Positions 38,301 through 49,235 of a stretch of DNA of 64,000 nt are shown one piece after another. The first letter of the stretch is position 1, and the number at the start of each line of letters is the position of its first letter. A program made the position numbers and the translations under genes. This DNA comes from Entonaema liquescens (Eukaryota; Ascomycota; Sordariomycetes; Xylariales; Xylariaceae), in the NCBI GenBank assembly GCA_902805475.1, contig CADCSX010000010.1, positions 1,955,001 to 2,019,000 of the forward strand. Direction: 5' to 3'. The notes under the pieces were generated by a model. That model saw only the letters and a program-made list of their open reading frames with translations. It did no database searches and was not told where the DNA came from.

Positions 38301-38965
38301 GACTCCACCGCTACACCGACCATTTCTAAGCCAGGTGCCAGTGGTGATAAGATGGAGGTCGATACGAAGACCAAGCCAAGCGAGGATACCAAGGATAAAA
38401 AAGAGGGCGAAACGCCCGCGCCAGGAGACAAGGAGGAATCGGCGCCTCCCGTAGATACCAAGAAGAAGTCGGAGAAGGAGAAACCAGGTTACGATATCGA
38501 AAATATGAGCCGCGTTTTACCCGCACAGCTCAAGTATATCAGTCTAGCCAAGGGTCGTTATTGGCCTGTTAAATTAGTGAGGCCAGGTCCATTGGTAAGG
38601 CGATTCTATAACTTATGCTCGTTTCATAATACTAACTTTGAAAATAGCCTACCGGCGGTCCTATACTGCTACATGACACACAACCCGACAAGGAAAAGGC
38701 GCTCATTGAAGAAAAGCTCAAGAAGGTAGCAACGGAGAAAGCCCCTGTCGCTGGTGCTGGTGGTTCGCGTAACCCACGATCCGTTGAAGAAGCACTCCTC
38801 AGTCGACTTGGACGAGACCAACTCGCTACTCCGAATCGAAATGAGAGTGGTGCCGCCGCTGCTGCTGGTGTATTGACCGCCATCGATGAGGATGGTGAAG
38901 GAGATGAGGAGGCACCGCTTCCCCACGAATTTGAGTATTATACCGATGAAGAGGACGACGACTAG
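35395..38965 (+). CDS. RPN2: 26S proteasome regulatory subunit RPN2
   Basis: Exons 35395-35534, 35604-38576 and 38648-38965; the introns are 69 and 71 bp. RPN2 is the large non-ATPase scaffold of the 19S base. It binds the ubiquitin receptor RPN13 through its C-terminus. Conserved text includes NIRSILDGTKTIKLNLEFLY, KAVNWSKFTATAALGVIHRG and a run of proteasome/cyclosome repeats (GGALGLGLAGMASGN, GLALGMALIMYG, RYGSAMALGISCAGTG). A Lys/Glu-rich linker precedes the C-terminal exon, which ends in HEFEYYTDEEDDD. The frame breaks at a T4 run, 36535-36538: one extra T would give QEFLGKVISG, as the family requires, for about 1143 residues. A GTAAGG donor 20 bases downstream of the chosen GTGAGG is an alternative at the last intron. 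Confidence 0.95.
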
Positions 38966-39396
38966 ATGTGCCATCGTAGATAATCCAGCCGTCTGAACTT
39001 GTATCTTAATTGTAACATAGACGATCCAGTCTCGCGCAATCATAATTAGCAGGGTGTTCAAAGTCTAAAAACACTGCTATATACTCAAATTTTAAGTTTA
39101 ATCGTATGCGTACACATTGATAGCCACTCCTCTCGCGTTTACCTAGGTCTTGTCTACTTAAGTCTACCTATGAGAAAGAGGCCTGAGGTACCTACGTCTA
39201 ACTTAGGTAAGTACTTTCTCGTGGAGATTCTCACATAATGCTTTACGTAGTATGACATAGCCTTCTCGAATATACTAGCCTTATTTCCTTTCTTACAAAC
39301 GTCAATAACCCACCGGCCTCAGTCAACATGAGTTTCGGAAGTGTATGTAGTTTGAATTGATATATTCGTACAAGCTACTAGATATCGTAGCGCCCC
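38966..39396. other. Convergent 3' region of RPN2 and the HExxH gene
   Basis: No gene; holds both terminators and an ACCTAGG-type motif near 39,141. Confidence 0.5.
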
Positions 39397-39924
39397 TTAC
39401 ATCCCATCGGCAAGCATAGCATCAACCAGCTGGACATGGCGGTCACCGTTCGTCTCGCTCCACTCGCTCTCGTAGTTCAGACCATAGGGCCAAAAGTGGC
39501 CGCCACCACAGTTTATCTTAGCATTAGGACCATCCCAAGACCGAAGTAATGGCGTCGCCTTCGGCCAGTTGTTAGCCGCGCAGTGCTGGTCGAAAGCAGC
39601 CGTCTGTCCGACGCCAAGTGTGTGAGCTATCTCGTGCATCGCCGTGCGCTCAGTCATGTAGGACCTATCCGAACCGAATCGAAGGTCTCCATTATAGTTG
39701 GCTTCGGCCGTGGGTACGCCGGGAGAATAGTACACCCGAATAGTCTTGCTGGCACCCGACCAGCGAGAGTATCGAGCGACGGCACGCTTCATAGCCTCTT
39801 CGATGCGAGTATACGCCTCTGACTGGTCAGCTGTCGGGTTGGCGGTTCTCTGCAATGTCCATGTTATCGCTCCTGAGACAGCGGAGGCGTAAGTAAGCGT
39901 GGCGGCAAGGATTGAGAAACGCAT
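39397..39924 (-). CDS. Small secreted zinc-metalloprotease-like protein (HExxH), 175 aa
   Basis: Single exon starting at the ATG at 39924. The first 19 residues (MRFSILAATLTYASAVSGA) form a typical signal peptide, so the product is secreted. At residues 97-107 is HEIAHTLGVGQ, which matches the metzincin-like HExxHxxG pattern, but the eleventh position, normally His or Asp, is Gln. A third metal ligand may be supplied nearby (DQHC follows). The remainder reads as a compact domain with two cysteines (DQHCAANNW and KINCGGGHFW) that could form a disulfide. It resembles small fungal secreted proteins of the peptidase M12/M43-like type, which are often effectors or lectin-linked. Proteolytic activity is unproven given the missing ligand. 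Confidence 0.75.
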   Translation of the reverse strand: MRFSILAATLTYASAVSGAITWTLQRTANPTADQSEAYTRIEEAMKRAVARYSRWSGASKTIRVYYSPGVPTAEANYNGDLRFGSDRSYMTERTAMHEIAHTLGVGQTAAFDQHCAANNWPKATPLLRSWDGPNAKINCGGGHFWPYGLNYESEWSETNGDRHVQLVDAMLADGM

Positions 39925-42366
39925 GGCGAATAACGATTTTTGCGGTGTCAATTATATCGATGTTGGCCGCGTATATCAGTTCGGAAACGATCTACGCCAG
40001 CAGACTGGCGGCTTACATCTACCTTATAATGGTCTCTTCCCCTGTCGATCTCCATGAATATTTTGGTTTAATATAGTATTGCCTTATTCCCCGGTATGCT
40101 CTTCGTGGATTAATAGCTCCGGTGGGCGTTTCGATAAATTTAGAGGAGCCTATCTACTGGTAATAAGCCGCGGAACAATATCCAGTTCATCCACTTGTTA
40201 TCACCACCTTCCCAGGGCCCTTATAGTTCTCGGACGATTTCCCTCCGATAGAGATCGTATTGAAACATACCTCGAGATCTTGGCGACTCGGGCTAGAAAC
40301 TATTCTTGCCATGGTCTCTTGGCACGTATATGCCTTCTTTCATGAATGTAACATGTTATAACTCATAAGTGGTATAAGTTCCGAAGCTAAGATTCATTTG
40401 CGCTGTCTGCGTAGACCGTTGGTTTCAGATTGCCGAGATAGTTCCATTGCTAAGGTGGGCATGAACCCCGATCAAGCTGCTACCATAAGGTATGAGAGCC
40501 TCGTATTGATATCAGGTATCCGTCCGCGTTCAATTCCAACTTTGGAGCTCTTAAGGATACACAGATAACGAGCATTAACTCTCGGTGATTACCATATGCC
40601 TTGGATCATAGTGGGTGCAATACAATTTACCTACACTTACAAGTCGGAAGAGATAACTTTAGTCTAGTTATGAAATGGAGACGTTTAATAAGATCAAAAA
40701 TTCGGTTGACAAGAGTTACGATGCGAACGGAATCACTCTACTATTATTCTATGGTAATCTTCGAAGTATTTCCAACGAGTATACTATCAGGGCTCTCTAT
40801 CCAGATTCCTTAAATTTCCATACTCAGTGACTCCTTTCACGACCCGCTACTTATGTCTTAGATGAATAAATAAAGAGATTCACGATAGATTCAAATTAGC
40901 TCTTGTTTAATCCAACTAATGGAACATGATATCGGCTATGTTGTACGTAAGAAGGGGGGAGACAACTTTGTAAATCCTATATTAACGAACTAACTAGTGT
41001 GATTAGGTACGTAGTTTACCTAGGTAGTTATATCAACATCGCATCTCAACGTAGAAGACACGATACAATTAATAATAGTCAGTTACTAGGGAGTTAAGTT
41101 CTGGCATTAGTCGCTTCGTATAAATTCCTTAGTTGATGTATGATACCTAATCTACCTACCAATATATGGATGCTGCAATAAGCCGGCTGCCGGTTCGGGC
41201 CCGATATACTATAATCCTGTATGCCGTGAGACTATCGGGACTCGGAAACCGGGAGTCGGGAGGAAGTAATACGGATGCAAGACGGAAGATAGGTAGCTGC
41301 AGACTACCTGAATGGTAAGGTACGACTTGGCCAATTGGGGTTAATTATTCCAGTGATTGCTAGCATGGGGTTTTCAGCCCTGTTAGCTGATAGCTGACAA
41401 GTTCCACCACAGCCCCCTGTAAATCAGCAAATGCAAGAGCTTACAGGGTTAGCAGGGGGTATTTTCTAGCGGTGAACTTCCACTAATGTCCCCCATTCCC
41501 CATTCCCCGAATCTTCTCCTTGTGCCGTCATCCATCATTCGTCATCTGTCATCCAACCCTGAGCCTGAGCCGCCTGCATGCTTCAATCGTCCTCCTTCAA
41601 CTGTCGCCTACGTGTGTCCCTACTGCTCGCTCCTAAAATCACATCAATAATGGGTAAGTACCAAGGTAAGAGAAGATAGAGCTGAAGCAAGTCGAGATAT
41701 AGACGTAGTTCGTTCGAAAATGCAGCGAGATCGGACGCGATTGATTAAAATTGACAGGTTTCGTTCTCTTATCGGCTAGATGCCTAAGAGTCCTTCTCTT
41801 TCAGTTCGGTTCGCAAATGTTTACAACTCATCATCTATCAATTATTGATATCTTCTTCCTTTCCGTCTACATCGGTCTACGCCTTGCGTATGATCACGGT
41901 TTGACGGCAACCGGCAGCCGAAAAGATCATCAATTCTGGGGCCTTTTTTATTCTTCTATTTTCTTGAGTCACAACCCTATTTCTTCCTTTTTTTTTTTTT
42001 TTTTTTTTTTCTTCTTCTTTTTCTTCATGATTTTGTTACGTCCGTGTTCTGTTGGTTTCTCTTACGCTTCTCTTTTAAAATTATAGTCAGATCTATATTC
42101 TACGCTACTCTTGATACATGGAAGGTAGCCTTCCTTAGGCACTGTCGCTATCATTTCTTACCTTTACGTTTTGTTTTTGCTTTTCTAGTCAAGGCACAAG
42201 ATTTCAATTGTTAGAGTGGAGAGGTTCCGTGCTTCGTCGCCTCAACGGACCCACGAGTTGAGGAATCGCCTCTCCAAACTTAACTACTTGCTATGGACTC
42301 AACACTAAAATTTCCTGATCCTATCTCAGCTCAGAGTGAGACTCGACGATATCTTTAATCAAAGCC
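39925..42366. other. Intergenic region, divergent between HExxH protein and sulfite oxidase
   Basis: 2.4 kb with no supported gene. Includes a CCTAGG motif near 41,020, a T-rich run near 41,986-42,010 and a possible spliced upstream ORF described separately. Confidence 0.5.
41650..42214 (+). promoter_or_regulatory. Possible spliced upstream ORF in the sulfite oxidase 5' leader
   Basis: At 41650 ATGG is followed directly by GTAAGT. A pyrimidine-rich TTTTCTAG acceptor ends at 42188. Splicing the 535-bp interval would create a short frame of nine codons plus TAG ending at 42214, 153 bp before the main start codon. This would fit a 5'-UTR intron with a uORF, but there is no transcript evidence. 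Confidence 0.3.
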
Positions 42367-44202
42367 ATGTCGATACCAACTTCACGGCAGTTTGGTCTAG
42401 AATTGTTAAGGGCTGCAAGACGATCTCGACCAACTCTCCGACATCTTCAGAAATACGAGATTCTACAGCCGGCCGATTCCTATACTAAATTTTTTAAGTT
42501 TCAGTCCGCTTTTCGAACCTCTTCGTTCAAGGCCACGCCGAAGCCCCCCTCGAACCCTCGCCGTCTACATCCTCTCCCTTTTCTTGCCGCAGGAGGTGGA
42601 CTTCTCACCGTGCTCTTCTCCATTCTCCAACCTATCTCTCACGAGCCTCTCGAGGTTCCCCGAGACATAGATCCGCCGCCGGACCCGGCTTCTAGCGACG
42701 GCGATGACGGTTTACCACGGTATCGACTTTCAGAGGTCAGGGAACACGGTCCAAAATCCGAAAGGCCTTGGGTAATATACGAGGACAAAGTATACGATAT
42801 AACAGACTGGGTCCCCGCTCACCCTGGTGGCGAGGTTATCCTCCGTGCCGCTGGTGGTAGTATCGAACCATACTGGGACATCTTTTCCATTCACAAGTCG
42901 CCCTACGTCCGCGAAATCCTTGAACAGTATGTCGTTGGAAAGGTACACCCAGATGACCTCGAGAACGGAAGACCGCTCCAGGACCACATTGAAGATCCGT
43001 TTATGGCCGACCCAGTCAGGGATGCGAGACTAATGCAGTTAACGCAGAAGCCATGTAATGCAGAGACACCTGGACAGGAACTAGCAGAATCTTTTCTCAC
43101 TCCAAACGAGGTCTTCTACGTTCGTAATCACATGTGGGTTCCTGTCGTGGAAAAGGCTGAGGCCGAAGATTACACGATTACAGTCGAGCTTCCTGACGGT
43201 GATAGCAAAATTTACAGCATTAAGGACCTGAAAACCCGTTTTAAGCAGCATGTTGTCACGGCTGTTTTACAATGCTCTGGTAATCGACGTAGTGATATGA
43301 CCCGTTACGCCAAGAAAACGAACGGGTTACAATGGACAGTTGGCGCTATTAGCTGCGCGAAATGGGAAGGTGTACGATTACGAGATGTCCTTTCCGATGC
43401 CGGGTTGTCTCTGGAAGAACCGGGAGAAGATGCCCAACATGTTCAATTCTCGGGACTGGAAGCATATGGTGCCAGCATCCCCATCGCACCGGTCCTTGAT
43501 CCTATGGGAGATGTACTCCTGGCGTTCAAGATGAATGACGCCCCTCTTCCACGGGACCATGGCTTTCCGGTTAGGGTAATTGTGCCAGGCCACGTTGCGG
43601 CAAGATGTGTCAAGTGGGTGAATAAAATTGTGGTCAGCGACGAAGAGAGTAATACGACGTGGCAGCGCCGGGATTATAAATGCTTTGGACCAAATGAAGT
43701 CAAGCAAGATTGGGACAAGTATAAGGCTATCCAAATTATGCCCATTACGAGCGCAATCACACGTACAAGGCTAAAGCCGTTAGAGAAGGCACCTAGCGAA
43801 AACACTAATACGTCAGCCGAAAGTTCTATCATCCAAATCGAAGGATACGCCTACTCGGGTGGCGGACGAGAGATCCAGCGTGTTGATATAAGCTTCGATG
43901 GCGGCGAGACATGGGACCAAGCACAGTTTGTTGACGACACCAGACTCGAGAGAGGAAATAAAGCGTGGTGCTGGAAGAGGTGGCGGTACGAGACCGGGCT
44001 TTCTGAAGTCGCGAAAGGCTCCAAAGGCGGATCCAAAGCTACCGTTGTGGTCAAAGCCACAGATGACGCGTACAATACCCAACCCGAGACTCATAACAGC
44101 ATATATAATCTGAGGGGTAACCTGGCTACGGCCTGGCATCGCGTAGATCTCGACTATGCTGCTGCCCTAAAGGAACGCGAAAAGAGCAAGAATGGGAAAT
44201 AA
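42367..44202 (+). CDS. Mitochondrial sulfite oxidase with N-terminal cytochrome b5 domain, 611 aa
   Basis: A single intact exon. The first 60 residues are Arg/Ser-rich without acidic clusters, like a mitochondrial presequence. A hydrophobic segment near 71-88 (LPFLAAGGGLLTVLFSIL) could be a sorting or anchor sequence to the intermembrane space. A cytochrome b5 domain follows at about 118-192, with heme ligands His152 in AHPGGE and His176 in IFSIHKSP. The molybdopterin domain has the Mo-binding Cys303 in LQCSGNRR, and RDHGFPVRVIVPGHVA is typical. The C-terminal dimerisation domain contains SFDGGETW. The enzyme oxidises sulfite to sulfate and passes electrons to cytochrome c. Cys303 with the ASI-type PIAPVLDP region favours sulfite oxidase over nitrate reductase, because the FAD domain is absent. 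Confidence 0.93.
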   Translation: MSIPTSRQFGLELLRAARRSRPTLRHLQKYEILQPADSYTKFFKFQSAFRTSSFKATPKPPSNPRRLHPLPFLAAGGGLLTVLFSILQPISHEPLEVPRDIDPPPDPASSDGDDGLPRYRLSEVREHGPKSERPWVIYEDKVYDITDWVPAHPGGEVILRAAGGSIEPYWDIFSIHKSPYVREILEQYVVGKVHPDDLENGRPLQDHIEDPFMADPVRDARLMQLTQKPCNAETPGQELAESFLTPNEVFYVRNHMWVPVVEKAEAEDYTITVELPDGDSKIYSIKDLKTRFKQHVVTAVLQCSGNRRSDMTRYAKKTNGLQWTVGAISCAKWEGVRLRDVLSDAGLSLEEPGEDAQHVQFSGLEAYGASIPIAPVLDPMGDVLLAFKMNDAPLPRDHGFPVRVIVPGHVAARCVKWVNKIVVSDEESNTTWQRRDYKCFGPNEVKQDWDKYKAIQIMPITSAITRTRLKPLEKAPSENTNTSAESSIIQIEGYAYSGGGREIQRVDISFDGGETWDQAQFVDDTRLERGNKAWCWKRWRYETGLSEVAKGSKGGSKATVVVKATDDAYNTQPETHNSIYNLRGNLATAWHRVDLDYAAALKEREKSKNGK

Positions 44203-44773
44203 ATGGTGTGTGGTCCTTTGGTAGGAAGGGATGGGTCCGATGATTAAGATCTATTTGCTGTGTATTAATGGTGTTGTAAGCCTTGGTGTTCAGGTCTTAT
44301 AAACCGACATAATTTAGCTCGGCTTTGGATAATGGGAGTTCTCGGTTGACACGACTGGGGGGATCATATGAGATATGTCGGGCAATAGACTGATTTAATA
44401 GCTAACAGGTAATATCATAATCAATATTCATAGTCAAATGCTGGATTTCATCTCCAACTAGAATTTATAACTCAGTGATAGTCAAGATATATTTCAGGAG
44501 GTACCTATCCAGAATGGGTATATTATCATTATCGTTTCTTCAACGCCATCCTTCCATCCGCAAAACGCCTACAAAGCATCCAAGTCGAAATCTCAATTCA
44601 AAATAAGTGAAGGTAAAGCAGCATCATTTGTATGGGAAGCCCGATGATATAGGAGCCCTGTTCGCTTATGCGCCAGGGTTCGCGTGCGGCTTGCTAACGT
44701 TGTGGCCACGACTCCGAAGGGAGTCAATAGCGTCGATGACTGTAAGAAAAGTGAAGAGAGCCCTACATACATA
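44203..44773. other. Convergent 3' intergenic region
   Basis: No gene seen between the sulfite oxidase and MARVEL gene ends. Confidence 0.5.
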
Positions 44774-45302
44774 CTATATTAGTAATTTGTTCTTCTGACG
44801 CTTCCGCACTGAAGTATCTTTATGCATAAGTGATAATAAGGGTAAATAGAAAACGCACCAAAGGAAGAAGGCAAAGGCAACAGCAGCCTCGGCGGAACCA
44901 CAGAAGGAGTCAGACCCGCAATTATAAGGTCCACCGACGAAGACGGCGAGAGCAATTGCGCCAGCGAACCAGAAGATGGTGGTGATGGCATTAAGGGCGA
45001 GGGCCACCAGCCGATGGAAGATGCTTGTCAGGTAGAGCGGCGTTACGCCCACATAAAGCAATACCAACAGCGACCATACCGAGTTGAAGATCATAAAGTT
45101 GACGCGCGATGGTGAGTAACCACCGAATCCAAACCAGCTATCGTATCGACTAGCCACTATAAGAACAAGTTAGTAATTCTATTTTAATGTTGGTTATCCA
45201 GATGTTAACAGTAAACGCCTTACAATATGCTGTTAAGCCAAGTTCGATGATGGCGAAAACGGCGGCCACGATGTGGACGATGGGGATAAATCCGTACGTC
45301 AT
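44774..45302 (-). CDS. MARVEL-domain membrane protein, 153 aa
   Basis: Exons 45302-45224 and 45156-44774 with a 67-bp intron (462 nt coding). Four hydrophobic spans are visible: near residues 5-26 (IPIVHIVAAVFAIIELGLTA), 45-67 (VWSLLVLLYVGVTPLYL), 73-97 (NAITTIFWFAGAIALAVF) and 113-136 (AAVAFAFFLWCVFYLP). Between spans 3 and 4 is a Cys pair (NCGSDSFCG) as in fungal MARVEL proteins. The tail is basic (KRQKNK). Proteins of this kind organise plasma-membrane or eisosome domains or act in vesicle traffic; the specific role is unknown. A 41-bp GT...AG stretch in exon 2 could be mistaken for an intron, but removing it brings a stop at once. Confidence 0.8.
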
Positions 45303-46450
45303 TGCGACTGTATTTAAAGCTTAGGAGATGCGGGAAGATGGTAAGATGAGGATAGTGGGGATCTGTTAAGATGCGCTATACGATTTGCTTGGTGAATATA
45401 GATAATGATACCCTAAACGAGACCTTTGTTTTGTTTGTACAAAGGACAGATGGGTTTTTATATATTTATATATATATATATATGTATATATGTGTGAGGA
45501 AGTATGAGATAGTAGTATGAGATTGTGAAGATGAGGCTAAGGTAGTCAGGTTGGGTTATATGGGATTTACACCTGATGACGATTTGTCAAAACTTGGAAC
45601 TACATAATACTTGTATCCTTAGCTACATCTATAAAAGTAACATGATATATGAGTTCTGAACGCTCGAGTGGATGACGTGACGTGGACTGAACCCACCGCA
45701 TTTGCCCCCGAGCCGCGAATGAGACGTAGACTTTGGGGCTGGGCTTCATCTACTTTACCAACTTTACCAGGTAGATACCTGTTACCTAAATAGGTACCTA
45801 CCTTCCAAGGTAAATTGGTAAGCTCCCGTTTTTAACATAATGTTTGGTAGTTCGGCATTATTATCCGAAGTTTGAAACGGATTCATTTTTATAAAGGCGA
45901 AAAAGAAAAGGCTTTATCAATGTGTTTGTCTTTCGTCATAGGGCTATGACATATGACGTAGTTGAGTCCCGATCTTAAGTTTTAAGGTCGGATTTACCGC
46001 ATTAAGAAAGTGACTTGGCGCGTGACCAATTCTATTGGCTGAGACTACCTAGGTACCTAGTTAAGCCACAGCAAACGCGAGTTATTTCAAAGCTTTTGAA
46101 TTAATAGACTACCTAGGTAGTTTTCATGGCTTTATAACTAATAACTAAGCGTTATATTTTTCTAACGATAGTTAATACAAAAAAATATAATAGCTGATAG
46201 ATATTTCCAAAAAACATGTAGCCATATACTGTTAAATTTTAAGATAATTAAGTAAATTCGGGTTTAAGATGCTTCACTAGGTAGTGGTCCGATGCAATAG
46301 ACCCCCCCGGATCTTGCCCCCACCCCCGCCGTATGCATTTCTGCGGCGCAGCAAGATGGAGCTTTGGCTAACAATCCGAAAAGCCATAAAAACAAAATAC
46401 CGATTTTTATTCCAACTAAATCATAACTTCAGAGGCGAAGACTATACACC
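45303..46450. other. Divergent promoter region, MARVEL and F-box genes
   Basis: No gene. Contains a TA microsatellite (45459-45494), a dense group of CCTAGGTA-type palindromes at 45,765-46,120, and an AT-rich patch around 46,130-46,260. Confidence 0.5.
45459..45494. repeat. TA-rich microsatellite
   Basis: About 36 bp of nearly pure alternating T and A with a few interruptions, ending in TATATATGTG. It lies 157 bp upstream of the MARVEL gene start. Confidence 0.75.
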
Positions 46451-48130
46451 ATGGAATCTTTACTAGACTTCCCTCTCGAGATCCTAGAGAATATTTTAGA
46501 ATGTATAGATCCAGACAAGCATACCTTCTTTCAGCTAAGCCTTACGTGCAGGCTCCTTAAAGAGTTGACCACCCCGATCATGTATCGAACAATTATATTC
46601 CGAGAACTACAAATCGGGAGGTCCCGGCGGCGGTACCCTGTCTCCGCTTTCCTTATCTCCGTCCTGTCCTCTCCCACGCGGGCTTCTATGGTTAAATCGT
46701 TTGTTATTGATTGTGACTGGGCTTGCACTGCGGATCCCGGGACCGTAAGTGACTTGCTTGAGGACCTCTACCACCTAAACCAGTTTGCCCCCGACAGTGG
46801 CATACTGGATTTATGGTATAAAAACCTCTTTAACTTCGACGACACGTTGACTGAACATGTAATTTCGAGCTACCTAACTATTCTCGCAACACTATGTCTT
46901 CCGCAACTTCATAGAGTCGTCTTCGACAATCTCTTCTGCGTGTCGCAATGGGATCTACTTAAGGACATTTTAAATGACAGCACAAGTCGAGGAGAGGGAA
47001 CTCGGGTGTATAGGTGCTGGCCAGTGCTGGACTCAGTCACAATAAATAGTAAGGGGAGGGAAAAAGCATGGTTATCTTACGGAACTAACTTCTCGGCATA
47101 GGCAAAGAAACATATGAGGAGAGCGATGAAATAGCTACCACATCGTTGGAAGTGTTTGCTTCACTACCGAGAATAAAACGGATTCAAGGCTGTTGGCTGG
47201 TAGATTGCGCAACTCAAGAGCAGCCCTCGCTTCTCCCACAGCATCCACCCCGTGATACTGAGCTCCAAGAACTTATATTGCAACCTATGTGCATCCTACG
47301 GCCCTCTTGTTTAGAATCCTTACTGCAAGTCCCTAAGAACCTGAGAATATTTAAATTCCATGTCAGAGCATCGTAAGTATTCCTTCCTTAATTGCTTATA
47401 TAAGACCCTCTTACGTTTCTGGCCGAGCCCAACTCAAATAACTACCAGGGCCGATCAAGATGTTCCTTTCAGGTCAAAATGGCTAGAGGGCTTACTTTGC
47501 CGCCAATCCCACTCCCTAGAACACATCTCGCTTACGCACAAGTGGTACGAAGAAAACTTCCGGCTTGCTAGTGAAATTCGGATCGAACCTATGTCCTTTT
47601 CTAATTTCACTGTCTTGAAGACGTTGGAAATTTCGCCAGCGTTCGTCTTCGGTACCCAGGCGCTCCAGCTAGAAAGAAAGGGATTCCTCCGTTCCATCGA
47701 AGCTCCCGACCCTTCGGATATGGACCTAGAATCGACAAAATTACGTGTCGTACAGATGCTTCCTAGGTCAATAGAGACTTTGCGTTTTGCGCAGTGCTAT
47801 GAATACTGGGATGCTAAGCGTCTCGATCGCGCCTTGACAGAACTTCTCCAATACTGTAACGAGCACTTTCCCAGTCTCAATGATATTGAAATTCACATCA
47901 TACATTTCTTAGAAGCTACCTGGAGATTTGACCTACCCTCTAGCATTGCAGAAGCACGGTCAAAGGGTATCAACTTGAAATTCTTCAAAGGAGGGCCACT
48001 CGGGTTTGAGGATATTGGAGGCGATGACCTTCTTTATCAACTTGGAGGTAATGAAAGGGTTTACCAGGCGAAGGAACTAAGTGCTTTGGATTTCCAGGAA
48101 CAAGAGCAGGATGCCGGCAACGATGACTAG
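46451..48130 (+). CDS. F-box protein, 516 aa
   Basis: Exons 46451-47048, 47102-47372 and 47449-48130 sum to 1551 nt; the introns are 53 and 76 bp with ACTAAC and AACTAC branch-like sites. Residues 3-45 form an F-box (LLDFPLEILENILECID then FFQLSLTCRLLKELTTPIMY), which binds SKP1 in an SCF ubiquitin ligase. The rest is an irregular leucine-rich scaffold without a named domain (for example LQELILQPMCILRP, LEHISLTHKWYEE, TVLKTLEISPAFVFG), probably selecting the substrate. Fungal genomes hold dozens of such F-box/LRR-like proteins, so the target cannot be guessed. The C-terminus is acidic. Confidence 0.82.
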
Positions 48131-49235
48131 GTACGTTAACGAAGAGGACAAAGAGAACCCTTAGATAATTTCTAGCTATGCACTTGGCTTACTGCTGCTA
48201 TCTATATGTATGGCGCGTAATAAGTTCTATCCTCCTTACGCAATCAATATTTCATTAAAGTAACAGTTTGTAACATCTAGTTATTCCCAACGTACCTAAG
48301 TATCAAAGCGGAGTGAATACTTGTGTGCTAAGAGAAACCTAGATTCCTTGTGTTTACTAGGCCTCATTCTTTTGAGATGATGATGATGAGTACGTTTACG
48401 TCTATTAGGCATGTAAGGCTATCAAGGTAGATGATCTTACAACGTGGCTCCCAAGGCGCTCTGTAGCGCAAGAGACATCTAAAGTACCTCATTCGAGGGA
48501 GACAAAGCTAGAATATCGCTTGACATGAGAGATCCTCAGACATTCTAGAAGGCATAACTAGGTAGCATTCCTTATCCGGCAGTAGCTTGTGAATGCGTGT
48601 CGATTCGAGTATTCATCGCCTCGTTTTCGGTTCTACATCAAAATTTATTTCTCTGGCTACAAGACAGGGGCTTGAATGCAGGGTCTTACGCTTTTCTGTT
48701 GTGTATTCCTAGGTAGCTGAGATAAAAGTAGGCGGTAAACAACAATTTTATACCAGCGAATCAAAAGGCAGCATTGTAGCACGATCCGTCTTCTGAAATT
48801 CGGAATCCCGTCGTACCGGACCGCCACGTGCTTCCATACCGAGCTTGGTGTGGACCAGTTGGACTATACCGAAGCGAGGGGCTAAGCGGGTCATGTAGGT
48901 CCTTTTCGAATCACGCCCCAAGGTCGCGGTAGCTTACACGTATATGCAGACAGGCAGTAGAAATGCCCTGGTACGCAATAGGCGTGCATCGCGCCTCTTC
49001 GCTCCGATTTTCTATTGGACAATGACCTATCAGACAAGGATCAAGCTGTGAGAAGCTATCATTTCAGCTTTGGCAGATCACTGCTTTGTCCCTGCATTGC
49101 CCTACCAATAATGTAATAAATAGTCTTATCTTGAGGTCTTAATACAGTTCACTTTTGTATCAACTCTACTCGCCGGGGTCTCTTCCCGTTGTTCGTTCCT
49201 TTTCGTTTACTACAAGCTTGTATTAACCGCTCGCT
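48131..49235. other. Intergenic region upstream of the phosphodiesterase gene
   Basis: About 1.1 kb, no supported gene or repeat seen beyond isolated CTAGGTAGC motifs. Confidence 0.5.

Noticed and set aside
44800..44860. A 41-bp intron in the last exon of the MARVEL gene
   Set aside because: Removing it produces an immediate stop, while reading through completes the fourth membrane span.
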